DNA of 27,401 bases from Plantago elongata (GCA_036897095.1 JAYMSP010001961.1:1-27401), one strand, 5' to 3'; counted from the first letter of the stretch, positions 10,001-20,901 are shown. Notes: generated by a model from the sequence alone, not told the origin. Translations and numbers: made by a program.

Positions 10001-13000
10001 GAGAAGCTTTCTTCACATATCCGATCAAGATTTGCTTTGAAATCCAGTAAGCTAGATACCATATCTTTGTCCTTCTCTTCATCAACAACCATCACCTGGC
10101 CAGTCTTTCGGATGTATAGACCAAGGGATTGCCTCAAAGATTCAAGGGCATTGACCCTGGTGAAGAGATTGTACATTCTCTGAAGATCTTCAATACGCTT
10201 ACCATCCATAAGCATCGAGAAGCCCTGCACAGTTGATAAATATTATCATGGAAGTTCAGGTGAAAAATTATCGCGAAAAAACAATCTAAGTAAAAATTGA
10301 GCTCTAAATTAGAAGTTCCAATAGGTACTAAATACCTTTTCCAGAATTGAAGGTATATGACGCTCCAAGAGTTGTCTCTCTGCCGTGGCTACTAATGGTT
10401 TCCTAGTGCTAGCATCTAAGTAGATTAAGCATCTGTCATGCTCTTCTTGCAACCTTAACTGGAGCACCATGTGACAAAAATTGAGATTGGAACCATATCA
10501 TATAAATGGAAATCCAAAAAAGTCACCCTTGGTACTAGAAAATATGTTCAAGACAAAGATACTTAGGGTTATTTCAGAAGGATAAAGACACTCACTTCTA
10601 CATGTTTCAAGTAATCCGGAGTGTCCGATTGCTGCATGTACTTGACACCTTCAGATGCATAAAATTCAGAGGTGGATTCAAGGAACGGCTTCTCAAAACT
10701 TTCTGCATATATTCCCAGTGCCGTGAACATCTTCAAAAGATGATTAAGGAGAGTTCTATCAACTGCTTCACCTAATCTATGAGAACAAAAATAAATAATA
10801 AGTCAACAGCAAACGGTCGATTCTGCCTCTCATTAGAGAAGTAAATTAATATCTATGCAGTCATTGACACTGACACAAGAATTAACCTATACTGAAGATC
10901 TTTTCAGCAACAAAAAAAGGTTTGACTTAAATGATCAGGACATCCATAGAACTTTCTATCCACGACTAAAGTGTAACAACAAACAAGATTCTAAGCCTCT
11001 CCTCTATAACTTAAGAATCACTCCACAAGCATAGCAGTACATATGCATTTCTAAGTGATCAGCTTCAAATGAATTGGTAGATACCTTTCACTATCAATCA
11101 TTTTTAGTATACCAAACACAGTTTTGTGCTCCACTTCAGAAGCAAGGGCAAGATGTTTGCGGAAAAGCTGCAAGCCCATGTCCCATAAAGAACGAACATT
11201 GGAGGTTTGCTTGACATATGTTCTATCCAAGTATAATGCTATTCCACGGATCATCAACATCTGAGCACAAAATTCTTGCCAACACTTCTCCGCCAGTGAC
11301 AGAAAAACCACCAGATCTTCACTTTGGCCCACTAAAGATTGTAGAGCAGCAGATATGAATAATTCACACTCCTTTTCTATTCGCTTATAAAGGTTGCCTC
11401 CCATCTTATGTAAGCAAAGGTCATTCACCGCCTAAGAATCAATGTCGGCCGTTAGGATTGAAGATAATATTACCAGTGTTCCCTAAAGTCTAATTGTTGC
11501 ACTAACCTGATAGAGCTTCTCCAAGTCACATGGATCTGGCCGTTTTAAAAATATGGCACTGATAGCAGACTTGAGTGTTTCCCATGTAATTTCTTCAAAA
11601 TTGCTCGGCAGCGTTGGTTTTGCTTCAGAGACAGAATAAAGTAGTGGTCAGAAGTGATTAATTAGGCATTTAGCTATGAATCTCTAAATACATTTTTTTA
11701 TCACTGACATGGATGTTGTAGCCAGATTGGTGATCTGTGGTACGTATTAGTTAACATGGCCAAATGTGTGTGTTAGTGGTTTTCCTTGTGACAAAGTAGC
11801 TTAATGCTGTTTTCTCTGTAAAGCGTCTAGTTTTATATTTATAGATGGCCTGTTCGTTTAGTATCCTAAACAAAACCAATGAAGAGTCAATTTTTTGGAA
11901 AGGGAGACACAGTTAAATCACAAACAACAAAACATACTATATATATGAGTGATGCAGCTGCTGTTTTAATTAGATTATAACTTTTATTTCTCAACATTGT
12001 TCAACAACGGTACAGATGTATAAGATGAACACATTTTCAACTGTATAAATTGCAGTAAGAGTGTAAGACTCTAACTAACAGGTACTAAATCAACTTACAT
12101 GTCCAGTACATCATACAATGCATACAGAAACAAGAAAATATGTGCCTCCGCTAGGTTGAAAGGTAGACGATTCTAGAATTGTAGATCCTAACATTCCAGT
12201 CCTAGCTAACCAAATTAAACACGTCCATAATATTCTCCAAAGGGAATAAGTCAGTTCCCATACATATATCACATAAACTCTGCCTTGACATGCAATGTAC
12301 CGTATTACTGCAATAGCACATATCACATAAAAACCAAGAACATAATGAAAATTTCGATCATATGGCATTAGGTATTGTATTGTATCCCACACTTCACCCT
12401 ATAGTTTCCAGCTAGTAATTTTTTATAAAAGCATACACCTAAAAAAAATCCTTAAAGTGAATTTTATGCTACCATAAACAGAGCAACCAAACTTTTAACT
12501 ACACACTATCCAGCTAACATTCCAAGTCGAACTTATCCCAAATTCAAATACATCAGTGTATGTCAGCTAAACAAAGTCCCGCCAATTCTCATGCAATAGT
12601 AGCTCAATAAAAAATCACACTATCTAAACTTAACCTAATTACCCCATTCACACTAATCCAAGTTCAATTAACCAAAACCCCCAGTCAATTAAACATCAGA
12701 ACCACTAAACCCCTCAACACCCATCCACAGTCCAAATTCACCAGCACAAATCCCAAAATGATATCCTAAATTCGAACAGTGAAACACCTTTAAACGGCTT
12801 AATCACAAGCTTCTTCGCAGGCTGAGGAGGCGTGGCCTTCTTCCTGGACAAATTGGTGGTCATTCCTCCACCGGAAGCAGCTGAGCCGGGGCGAGAGGAG
12901 GACGGCTCCATTGCGGCATCGATGTCGTTGGGATCGTCCTCGATCATAGGAGAGCCAGCAGAGAAGTGGTGATTGGAGCCATTTTTGTTGGAATCTAGGG

Positions 13001-13118
13001 CGTAGGACTTGGCCTTTTTCATCCCCGGTGGAATTGGGGATGATGGGGCGGCGGCTACGGCGGCGGAGTACGGCGAGGAGGATGAGCGTTTGGAGGTGGA
13101 GGTGGGGGGTTGAGACAT
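7083..13118 (-). CDS. CUL4: Cullin 4, scaffold of CRL4 (CUL4-DDB1) E3 ubiquitin ligases
   Basis: Seventeen exons encode 820 residues: 13118-12788, 11622-11507, 11431-11085, 10776-10596, 10458-10336, 10224-9937, 9718-9593, 9431-9330, 9249-9196, 9012-8906, 8804-8744, 8660-8529, 8443-8306, 8222-8142, 7651-7571, 7454-7374, 7196-7083. All introns are GT-AG and every junction stays in frame. Residues 1-100 are a Ser/Ala-rich variable tail ending in [15 protein letters not shown], typical of plant CUL4. Cullin repeats, expected to hold the DDB1 contacts, follow from about 115, with the cullin-homology region that recruits RBX1 from about 500. The neddylation domain is at about 757-820, with the acceptor Lys766 in IVRIMKTRK (codon 7427-7425) and the invariant NYLA end. 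CRL4 acts mainly in the nucleus, in DNA repair, chromatin control and light/ABA signalling. Arabidopsis CUL4 is 792 residues; the excess lies in the N-terminal tail. No lesion is seen. Confidence 0.97.
11623..12787 (-). other. CUL4 intron 1 (1165 nt)
   Basis: This is the longest intron of CUL4, between the variable N-terminal exon and the first cullin-repeat exon. The donor is AAAG|GTGTTT and the acceptor CTGAAG|CAAAACC; joining them restores an Ala codon (G|CA), as expected from other CUL4 proteins. A 93-codon minus-strand open frame at 12111-12392 within it has no recognisable features and is probably chance. No transposon was identified inside. Confidence 0.85.
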
Positions 13119-13339
13119 GGAAGATGGGAGACTGATTGGGACGAATCAATCAATGTTAGCAAGCACACACGAAGCTCATCTTTCACAGAAATGAGAGAGA
13201 AGGTGAAAGGAAGAAGAAGAAGAGAGTATTATTGGCTTCGAGATGAGGAGGAAAATGAAAAAACAAACAAATGAGGAAATAAATTTTAATTAACCCTTTT
13301 GCAGGAAATTATTGTGGGTGTAGATTTGATCAGTTATTT

Positions 13340-13412
13340 CAGGTTGGGCTTTGTTGCTGTTTCTGTTGGATTGGAAACCTTGATTTTACTTGGGCTTGGA
13401 AAATGGGCTTTA
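13340..13412 (-). promoter_or_regulatory. CUL4 promoter: cluster of three site II (TGGGCY) elements
   Basis: Read on the minus strand, AGCCCAA (13344-13350), AAGCCCA (13391-13397) and AAGCCCAT (13403-13410) lie 230-290 nt upstream of the CUL4 ATG. Site II elements bind TCP factors and are typical of plant cell-cycle, ribosomal and housekeeping genes. The purine-rich run on the plus strand at 13186-13260 is probably the CT-rich 5' leader. No clear TATA box is seen. Confidence 0.6.
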
Positions 13413-13464
13413 TATTCCACAAAGTGTTACTTACCAGGAACCTGATGGCCAATTGATGTTTTTA

Positions 13465-14917
13465 GGGAAAATTAGTGCCACCAACCAGCTCGAGCGTCAA
13501 AGTGCTACTAGCGACCACATGAGTTGCAAATTTATCAAATACCTACTAGTTGGCTTGACCATCAGCTAGTTGCCCACTTTCCCTCAGTTATTACCAGAAA
13601 TGGTGTTACAAGATTCTGGATCAAAGTTTTGACGCCTAGGGCTATTCCAATTGATTTCCATTTGAGTTTCGTACAACTGAAAGGGACTTGAACCAGTTTT
13701 TTTTACTGGAATGGGTTTTTTTTACCATTGATTAATTTACACAGAGTCATTTTGTTTGTATTAGTCACCATTTGAAATTCAAATTTGAAAAATTAGTGAT
13801 AGGGAAAACCCATCAAATAGTTCTTCATAAACGATCAAGGTCGTAGTAATTAAGGGAGGTTTCCATCAAACCTGAAGGTTCAAGCGTTTTCAAGGCTTAC
13901 AGAAAAGCAGAGGATATGAGATGGGGCGCAGTCAGGGGCGAAGCTCATAGTGATGGTGATCAACTTCAATAGGCAGGTATTGGCCATTCATGTCGATGAG
14001 AATACTAGTTTTCAATATATTGTAAATAGGGTATGTGATAAATGGACAGCTCTTAGTGGAACAAATGTCAGCTTCAACTATAGGATTGGGGATTATTCTA
14101 ACTGTGAGCTGAGTTGTGAGGATGATTGTTTAGCTATGATGCTTCTTGTCACACAGTTTAACTCTGGGAGGGTTGAGATGGATGTACTACATAGTGGTTC
14201 ATCAGGGGGAACGGACACCACTGATCATTTTATGCGGACAGATGGTTCGGATGCAAACAATGGAAGTGTGAACAAAGTGAAGTCAGGGTCAAGCACTTAT
14301 AGAGGGGTGAAAAACGAGGAGGATGAATTTCACGATGAGTTCCCATGTTTGCGCACCTATAGGAAAAGTATCAAGGCAATCAAATACATGGGCGCAGACA
14401 ACATCCATGGGGATGGGTCAAAGGTTCTTGGGGGGGGGCAAAGGAGTTTAGGAAAATGATGTGTAAGTATGCTACGATCAAGGGGTTTAACAATTGTTTC
14501 ATTAAGAACACTAGGCTGGGGGTGAGTGTTTATTGTGAAAGGAGGGACACCACAGGTTGTCATTGGAAGATTGCAAGAACTTGTAAGACATGGGATCCAT
14601 CATTCACAATAAACTCTAGGGTGTTCGTGCATGATAGTACCGATTATATGACAGGGGATAATACAAGTTGGGTAACACCAAAAATTATGGGTAACTTTGT
14701 TGTGCCAGATGTGCAGGGGAATCCACATGTTAAAGAAAAGGATGTTCAAATAAATATGTCCAAGGAGTTTGGAGTGAATGTCTCATATTCGAAGGCATGG
14801 CGGACTCTACAATCGGCAAGGGGTCAAGTGTACGGTACATATCTTGATTCCTTTGAGCAGCTTAGGTGGTACGGGAATGCAATTTTAGAAACCAACCCAG
14901 GATCTATACCAAGTTTT
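13465..14917 (+). mobile_element. Truncated Mutator-like element (MULE)
   Basis: The region holds the 5' part of a MULE: a transposase N-terminal coding fragment from 13953, preceded by about 490 bases of non-coding DNA. GGGAAAATTAG at 13465 resembles the G-rich starts of plant MULE terminal inverted repeats and is my candidate left end, but no partner is present to confirm it. The catalytic DDE domain, the SWIM zinc finger and the 3' end are absent; homology stops where a short MITE begins (14918). Confidence 0.5.
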
Positions 14918-14968
14918 TGTTTAGTAAAACGAGCTCAAAAGTTAATTGGAAAGCTAGTTAGTAGCTGA
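13953..14968 (+). pseudogene. MULE transposase N-terminal fragment, frameshifted and truncated
   Basis: The first frame (ATG 13953 to stop 14457-14459, 168 codons) begins with a PB1-like domain of the kind found at the N-terminus of some MULE/MUSTANG-B proteins, then an acidic linker. The second frame (to 14968) carries the MuDR DNA-binding region: KEFRKMMCKYA upstream of its first ATG, KGFNNCFIKN, a GCHWKI motif, the SYSKAWR helix and NPGS. The two frames are offset by one base at a G9 run (14430-14438); a run of ten G would join them. Everything after SIPSF (from 14918) is encoded by MITE sequence. The full protein would be about twice as long or more. It cannot make an active transposase. 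The frame break could also be a sequencing error in the homopolymer. Confidence 0.8.
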
Positions 14969-15124
14969 TCATGTAGCTTTTTTTTATTCCCAACAAGCTA
15001 ACTTGATTAGCTTCTCAATCCAGCTAGCTTGTTTAAGAAGCTGCGCGTTTACAAAACTAGCTTTTTATAAAAAAAATTAAAAATTATGAAATGGAAAAAC
15101 TAACTTTTAAGCTGGTGGTAAACA
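14918..15124. mobile_element. Short MITE, hAT-like
   Basis: The left end TGTTTAGTAAAAC.AGCTCAAAAGTTAATT and the right end (reverse complement TGTTTACC..AGCTTAAAAGTTAGTT) form imperfect terminal inverted repeats about 200 bp apart. The interior is rich in AGCT/TAGCT motifs, as are subterminal regions of hAT elements. The flanking GGGCCC at the right end lacks a match at the left, and no 8-bp target duplication is evident, so one edge may be eroded. It ends the MULE reading frame. Confidence 0.5.
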
Positions 15125-15226
15125 GGGCCCAAGGGCCCAAACAGTTAGTTGTTCACTTCCCACAATCCCACCTGCTACTATGCATGGGCAAATTTTGATC
15201 TCCATCCTCATTTCCGAGTTTCACAA

Positions 15227-17132
15227 TCACAACCACATAAGCAAGATAAAAATATTTGGGCCAACAAGAATAAAACCATTAAACCACATCAGGACTGAAA
15301 CAATAGTTCTCATTAAACCATTTGTTTGAATGGTGATTTTCTCTACTGAAACAAAAGTTCTCATTATAGGCATTGTAAATTCCATGCCGAGATCCCAGCC
15401 CGCATATAGACTAATCTCCAAGTTGTGATGAGGAAAAACTTGTAATTTCTTGTCTTTTCAGTCATCTTCATGTCGTCAAGCATTTCCAACTGCAATTGAC
15501 AAGGAAAATTCCTCAAAACCAAGAGATCAACCAGAACAAATATTGACATATACAACTGTGCAAGTGCAGGATACGACTAGGAAAAAAAAATCTAATCACA
15601 TCTAAAATGTTTCTAGTCATAAATTACCTCAAGGCCAGAATGAAAGCAATGACCTTATTCTTCTGCTTACTGAACATAAATATCAATATCATGCCTTTAA
15701 GAACTGAACATATCATCCTGATTCCCGAACTTTCCACAAAAGCAACAATAACAAATCTTGTGGGTAGAACTTAATCCCTGTTTCTTAGGCATCCACTAAG
15801 TGAAACAGGACATAGTCATCACTATGTTGTAGAGACTTGTACAACCATAACTCAAACAACATACTGAATATATATTGGGTTCATCACGTGCAGGATACTT
15901 GGTGCTTAGTGCCAAAGGGTTTTTAGTTAGGATTTTCCCATATATATTCATCAAAGTCCAGATCTCTAATGCAAAACACAACACATTACTAGCTCAGTGT
16001 CACCACTCACCAACATATCCTTTTATAAGTTCAATGTGAATATAGAGTTCTGAAGAACAATAATTTTAACTCAACTATAATCACCTTTGAGTTCAAATTT
16101 GTGCAAGGACAGGACTTTATCAAGGAACTAAGGCCAAATAGTGTTTCAGCAGTTCCTGGAATAAAATTTCCTATATGCAGCATCTTGAGTCTTGGAGCTA
16201 CTGGAAACACATTCCAAATAAACTGAAAAGGACAGCAATACATATATGTAATGTCACAACCTTACTCTCGAGTGGATCAGAAAAAAGATAGGGAAAAAAA
16301 GGTTCCAATAAACTGACCTCAATTTCACCTAAATGATCTAGAGTAAGCACTTCAACTTGAGACAAACAACTTGAAAGAACTGAAAAGTCACACAACAAAT
16401 CACTGCCACAGGGACCGTCAATGAAAAGTGCAGTCAAATTAGGGGAATTTTTCAAAGGCCAACTTATTCCTGGTCCATAGTAATGGAAGGATATAAGATC
16501 AGGTGCAGAAATCTCCATTTGTATTACTTCAGAGCACCGCTACTTTTAAAGATTTTAATTTGAGAGAATCAACTTTCAAGCCTACATGTGAATTTTAGAT
16601 TCAACGGATAAAAGATCAAGATTCAGGCAATCAAATAAACATTTCTGGAGAACTTCACCAGTTACATCTAGATATGCCAGCTCAAGAGAGGTTAGTTGGT
16701 TCCATGGGGTAAGCTAGAAAGACTATAGCATAACCAATAGAAATTCCGCAGAAACGCCGAGAAGTTCAGCTCAAGCCTCTTCACTTTCTTCTCCATTGCA
16801 AACCTGAGCCAATTATGAAACTTGGTGTGATGGTTATCTTGGAAGATAAACTACCCTGAATTCATCAAGATTATGAGCCTTGTGTGAACTCACTACGTGG
16901 TCCACCCAACGGATATACATGGCCTCTTCTTCGTTCAGATAATTCCATAAACTGGGATCGTGTTCCATTTCATCTAGTATTTTCGAAGCATCAAAGTTCA
17001 GACGAGATACATAGGTCCAAATATATCTCCATCTCTTTGATAGCACGCTAGTACTTCCAGCCTCTTTCAACGTCAACAATGAGATTATGCGACGAGAATC
17101 TCATCGGGCAAATCACTAATCTACTCATTCAT
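15227..17132 (-). pseudogene. F-box/FBD/LRR protein pseudogene
   Basis: Read on the minus strand, a start-like ATG (17132-17130) leads to ISDLPDEILVA, then IISLLTLKEAG..SVLSKRWRYIWT, a typical F-box of the FBD/LRR class. LRR-like segments follow: KKVKRLELNFS, LTSLELAYLDV, and a leucine-rich exon 16518-16318 ending LDHLGEIE. A conserved exon 16222-16085 (FPVAPRLKMLHI..LIKSCP) and FBD remnants after 15489 (..FVSVEKITIQ) come next. Lesions: stop TAG at 17123-17121, a frameshift near 17088-17093 and another near 16833, with further stops at 16520-16720. Splice donors and acceptors at 16317/16223 and 16084/15490 remain canonical, so decay is recent. Intact relatives would be SCF substrate adaptors; the substrate is unknown. 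Confidence 0.82.
15278..15371. repeat. Tandem duplication, period 51 bp
   Basis: ACTGAAACAATAGTTCTCATTA at 15294 recurs with one or two changes at 15345, 51 bp later, and ATTAAACCA also recurs between them. The duplication falls in the FBD-coding end of the F-box pseudogene and repeats part of its frame. Confidence 0.6.
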
Positions 17133-17628
17133 TGACAAGCATGTTCCGGTACATGCCTAACATACAAAAGAGACCAGTTATATGTGCAAATAATTAGTTG
17201 GAAAATCGGAAAAAATGACGAAAGGGATTTCTGTATAATTAAACGCCATAAATAAGTGAAGTACATGAAATGAACAGTTAGTTGACTGGAAATTAATCAT
17301 ATATCACCTTCTTGGCTTCACTCTGATAAACAGATAGATCCTTAATCGACATCATAATTTAGTACTTTGCTGCTGGCAAATTACAATTAATTCTAGCCTG
17401 AAGAGCATTACATGTGCAGCAATCAATCAATAAAGGTATTGAAATGCATATAAGAAAAACACAGGACCCTATTATGCTCAATAACATCAAATCAAATCAA
17501 CATATAGGTATATTCAATACAACTATCACTAACTATATAAAACTATAGGGATCGTGTGAAGCTTGAAAATCAAATGCAAACAGATGAACAATTCTTGTGC
17601 TTGAAGAAAGATGATTGTTAGTACCACT

Positions 17629-17840
17629 TACCGGCGATATAGACAATTATAAGACAAATGAAGCTGATGATATGAGATCGAATCTAACCATCGTCGGTTC
17701 GTTTTAAAGAGAATTAGGGTTCAGGCTATTTTTTGCGGTAATTTACTTGGTTTTGGCGGGAAAGATTAGTTGGGCCTAATCGATGAAGTAAGATGAGGTT
17801 GGGCTTGTGCTACACCAATGATGCAATCTAATGGGCTGTA
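17629..17840 (-). promoter_or_regulatory. Intact housekeeping-type promoter and leader exon of the F-box pseudogene
   Basis: On the minus strand, three site II motifs (17831-17837 AGCCCAT, 17798-17805 AAGCCCAA, 17770-17777 AGGCCCAA) precede an E2F-type TTTCCCGCC (17755-17763). A telo-box AACCCTAA (17714-17721) follows. A probable 5'-UTR exon ends at a strong donor, CGCCG|GTAAGTGG, near 17629. This is the classic arrangement of plant growth-related promoters, and the donor suggests a leader intron reaching to about 17140. Confidence 0.6.
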
Positions 17841-19036
17841 AAATTCTATTTTAATAATTCTGGCTTCACTAATTCTCAATTTACAAAAAGCTACTCCTGC
17901 CTCGTCATCAAACTATATATATTAGGGTTATCAAACTTCATACATTAACATTGACGTGTAGTTTTATGTGAACAATTAAAGTAATGATAAAAAATAAAGA
18001 AGTTGGAAAAAGTATAATTTTAATGACAAAATATGTAATTTTTGTATAAAGTTGAGATTGTTTATTAGTTATTAGTGGTGGTATAACTTCTTTTTTTAGT
18101 AATGTATTAAATTTGATGGGACGGCTAAAAATGACAAATATATGAAATTTGCTAAAACGAAAGAAGTAGTATACACATTGTTAGAACAACCAGTGTTTGG
18201 AAAAAAACTACATCAACATATATATTTGATTACAAAACAAATGTCTCTAGCCATCATCTGTATAATAAATATAAATTATAATTACATTCTACATCTTCAT
18301 TATATGAAGTTTGTAGCTAAATATAATGGTTGTTTGTAATAGGATTCGAATTGTGTAATTATTTTTATGTATAAAAACTGCATAGACACTCCATTAAGAC
18401 TTAACTAAAATTAAGTTTTTTAAATTCTAAATCTATACCAAACATTCCATCAATGTTTATTATAATATGTGTACTATTTGTATCTTTTTTATTTTTGAGA
18501 TTTAATTTATCGTAAAATTTGTTCCCAACCGATTGAAGATGATAACACATAACTCAACTATCTCAATACATATAATTTCTTGACATTTTAATTTTCTTAG
18601 TGGGTAATTTTCAAATGCACTTCAAGCACATGAATTTGCTAAAATAATTAACTAATTTCACATAAAATAATATTGACACATCTGTTTTTGGATTTACACG
18701 TATAACTATTTTGCTAGCTTATTTCCAAACATTAAAAAAATAAAATTAGCAAAGCAACTTGCAATTGAGGATGAAATCAAACCCTAGCTAAATGTGAAAA
18801 GGACATGTACAAACGCCGAAAAATGAAGACAATTTACTTTGCCAAAAGTTGCGTGCATTATGTATATAACCAATCCTGGTTTTCATCTCATCTAACTTAT
18901 CTTATCAGATAATCATTTTGATTTTTCTATGAATAATCACATCATGAAGAAGTAAAGAATAAAGATGCATCACTAATCCATGTCTTCTTTTTGCTCCTAT
19001 TATAAACCATGAAGTCACATTGCATGGCACTGTGTC
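17841..19036. other. AT-rich gene-free stretch
   Basis: No gene is recognised. A 65-codon open frame at 18142-18339 is low-complexity and unconvincing. Around 18115-18175 the sequence GGGACGGCTAAAAATGACAAA..ACGAAAGAAGTA faintly resembles a decayed Stowaway-type end. A TATA-like TATATAA (18863-18869) lies about 170 nt upstream of the hairpin at 19037. Confidence 0.4.
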
Positions 19037-19106
19037 CCCAACTTGGACTAGTTGCCTTCTTTATTTTTTGCATGCAAGTTTGCGCACACAACTAGTCCAA
19101 GTTGGG
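19037..19106. repeat. Perfect 18-bp inverted repeat with 34-nt loop
   Basis: CCCAACTTGGACTAGTTG (19037-19054) is the exact reverse complement of 19089-19106. The loop (19055-19088) contains the palindrome TTGCATGCAA (19068-19077), which includes an RY-type CATGCA motif. Pairing does not extend beyond 18 bp. Arm composition is mixed, which makes chance unlikely. Possible readings are a hairpin RNA, a DNA-binding palindrome pair or the ends of a tiny transposon. Confidence 0.85.
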
Positions 19107-20127
19107 TTACTTGATCAAAGTAGCCCATATTGTTATTTTCAAATTTTAATTTGGTAAATTTTGAAAAAGTTACTCACATTTTTAAAAACTACTGTATCTA
19201 GTACACGAATATGGCATCATTCGATTTGTATACATACAACATCTCGAATTGGACTCAAACAGTCAAACCAATGGATATAGATATCCATATAATTTGCAAA
19301 TTCAGATCGAAACCAAGCACAAAAGTCTAGCTCGCTTAATTAATGAGATGAATAATTGTGATGTTACAAATATTTTATAATCAAACAATTATTAATTTAT
19401 TATATATTAATATCTAGTTTGTGAAGTTATAAGGCAGTATCGAGTGGTAAGGAGTCGGAGGTGCACACATGAACTAATGGAACAAATCTTCGTAGGGTTA
19501 TTTTATCCGCAATAACTAATTTGTATGATCAAGTCTTATGTTTCTTAATTTAAATGGAGTTATATTAATTCGTTCATTAAATCATGCATTAATTGTTCAC
19601 AAAGTATCAGAACAGATGCATATGTATTATTAGAAACATGTACAATTTGATATTTTTAAGCATATGTAAGTGTATAATTTTCAAAGCTATATCTAAACAT
19701 TAATGTCATACGGGTGAATACTTTAAATCATAAGTATCTGTATATCACAGTGTTCTTAATAAATTAAACCTCTAATATATTTTATCCGTTTCTTCTAGCT
19801 AATATATCCGCAAGACCAAATCCTATAATACTTATACTTTACGTACGGTCTCTACACGTATTTGAATTTTAATTATTATATCTACCGTGCAACAAATGTA
19901 GTTTCCTGGTATATATATGAAATTGATTCTCCAAGATCTTTTTTGTCCGCCCATAAAACTTGATTTGACCTTACACTGGATTTGTCAAGTAAATCTAGTT
20001 AAAGATCTATAAATATAATCAATCCTAGTAAAGAGTAAAGACTAAAGAAGCAACTCTTTAAGCAACACAGTGAATTCTTATCAACAATTAAGTCCTTAAG
20101 CGACTGAGATCATCAAACATATTTTGC
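19107..20127. other. AT-rich gene-free stretch
   Basis: No coding sequence or RNA gene is recognised. Near its end CTATAAATATA (about 20008-20018) is a good TATA-like sequence about 110 nt upstream of the ATG at 20128. Confidence 0.4.
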
Positions 20128-20430
20128 ATGCATGCACCACTGAGAATTCTTCGTCTCTTTTTTCTATGTCTGAGCTTTAAATCCTCCTTTACACCAAATG
20201 GCTTTACTAAAAGCTGTGCTTTTATTTCCTTTTACCCTTTAAATGATACACCAAAAGGACATATGGATATTGCATTTGACCAACCAAAAGAGCTAGACAC
20301 TGTAAATGTATATCCAATCCAGCAGTATCTTACGTATGCATGTATATATATCATCATTGATTTCTATGATAAACGAGGAAATAGTCTCGTCTTTTCTCGT
20401 CTCCTGATCCTTGCGTCGGATTACACTTGA
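20128..20430 (+). CDS. Unrecognised small ORF (100 codons)
   Basis: I do not recognise this product. The N-terminus (about residues 5-17, LRILRLFFLCLSF) is hydrophobic and signal-peptide-like, the middle is polar, and a second hydrophobic patch (YACIYIIIDF) follows. A TATA-like CTATAAATATA lies about 110 nt upstream, a sensible promoter distance. There is no known motif, no cysteine framework and no recognisable peptide-hormone core. Length and AT-rich composition allow a chance ORF, which I consider more likely than a gene. Confidence 0.2.
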   Translation: MHAPLRILRLFFLCLSFKSSFTPNGFTKSCAFISFYPLNDTPKGHMDIAFDQPKELDTVNVYPIQQYLTYACIYIIIDFYDKRGNSLVFSRLLILASDYT

Positions 20431-20746
20431 AATTAAAAAGCATTTAGTTTCGCATTGTGAAAGCGTGTTTCATTGCTATAAATGGGAAACAAAACTACTT
20501 TGCTAGTATTGAGGACACTTGATTTATCAGATAGAAATCATGGCAGCTTTATTGTCCAGTGACTTTCTTACGACTTACGAGGGAGCACTTTTTAAAAATC
20601 CGGTTGTAGTTTAGTTGCAAGGAAAACCTCATTGTGTATATTCGAAGTACGAAGAAAGGGTAATTGATAGTAACACTTACTGCTACTGATTAGAAAAGAA
20701 AATAGAAACATGAACTGTTTCGGTTTAATCTTAAACGAGGCAGTAG

Positions 20747-20901
20747 CAGGGGCGGATTCAGAATTAATTAAACTTAAGTGCCGCGTAATTACATATATGA
20801 AGTTTTTTTACAGGTTTTGGAGGGCCATAATTCTAAATTACCGGAAATATTATATATAAAAATTTAACGCCTCCTTATACCCCCTTCTGGTTCCGTTCCG
20901 G
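20747..20901. mobile_element. Decayed hAT (Tip100-type) MITE
   Basis: CAGGGGCGGA (20747-20756) is typical of terminal repeats of Tip100-like hAT elements. The opposite end reads TCCGTTCCGG (20892-20901), a degenerate match to the expected TCCGCCCCTG. The length of about 155 bp suits a non-autonomous copy. No 8-bp target duplication is left. Confidence 0.4.

Noticed and set aside
12111..12392. 93-codon minus-strand open frame with hydrophobic segments
   Set aside because: It lies wholly inside CUL4 intron 1, whose flanking exons join correctly. It has no recognisable motif and is most likely chance.
13934..13948. CAGGGGCGAAGCTCA as a hAT terminal repeat
   Set aside because: No partner end was found nearby and it lies in the MULE leader just before the ORF. 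It is probably coincidence.
18115..18175. Stowaway MITE end
   Set aside because: The similarity to the CTCCCTCCGTCCC-type terminus is too degraded and no opposite end with TA duplication could be shown.
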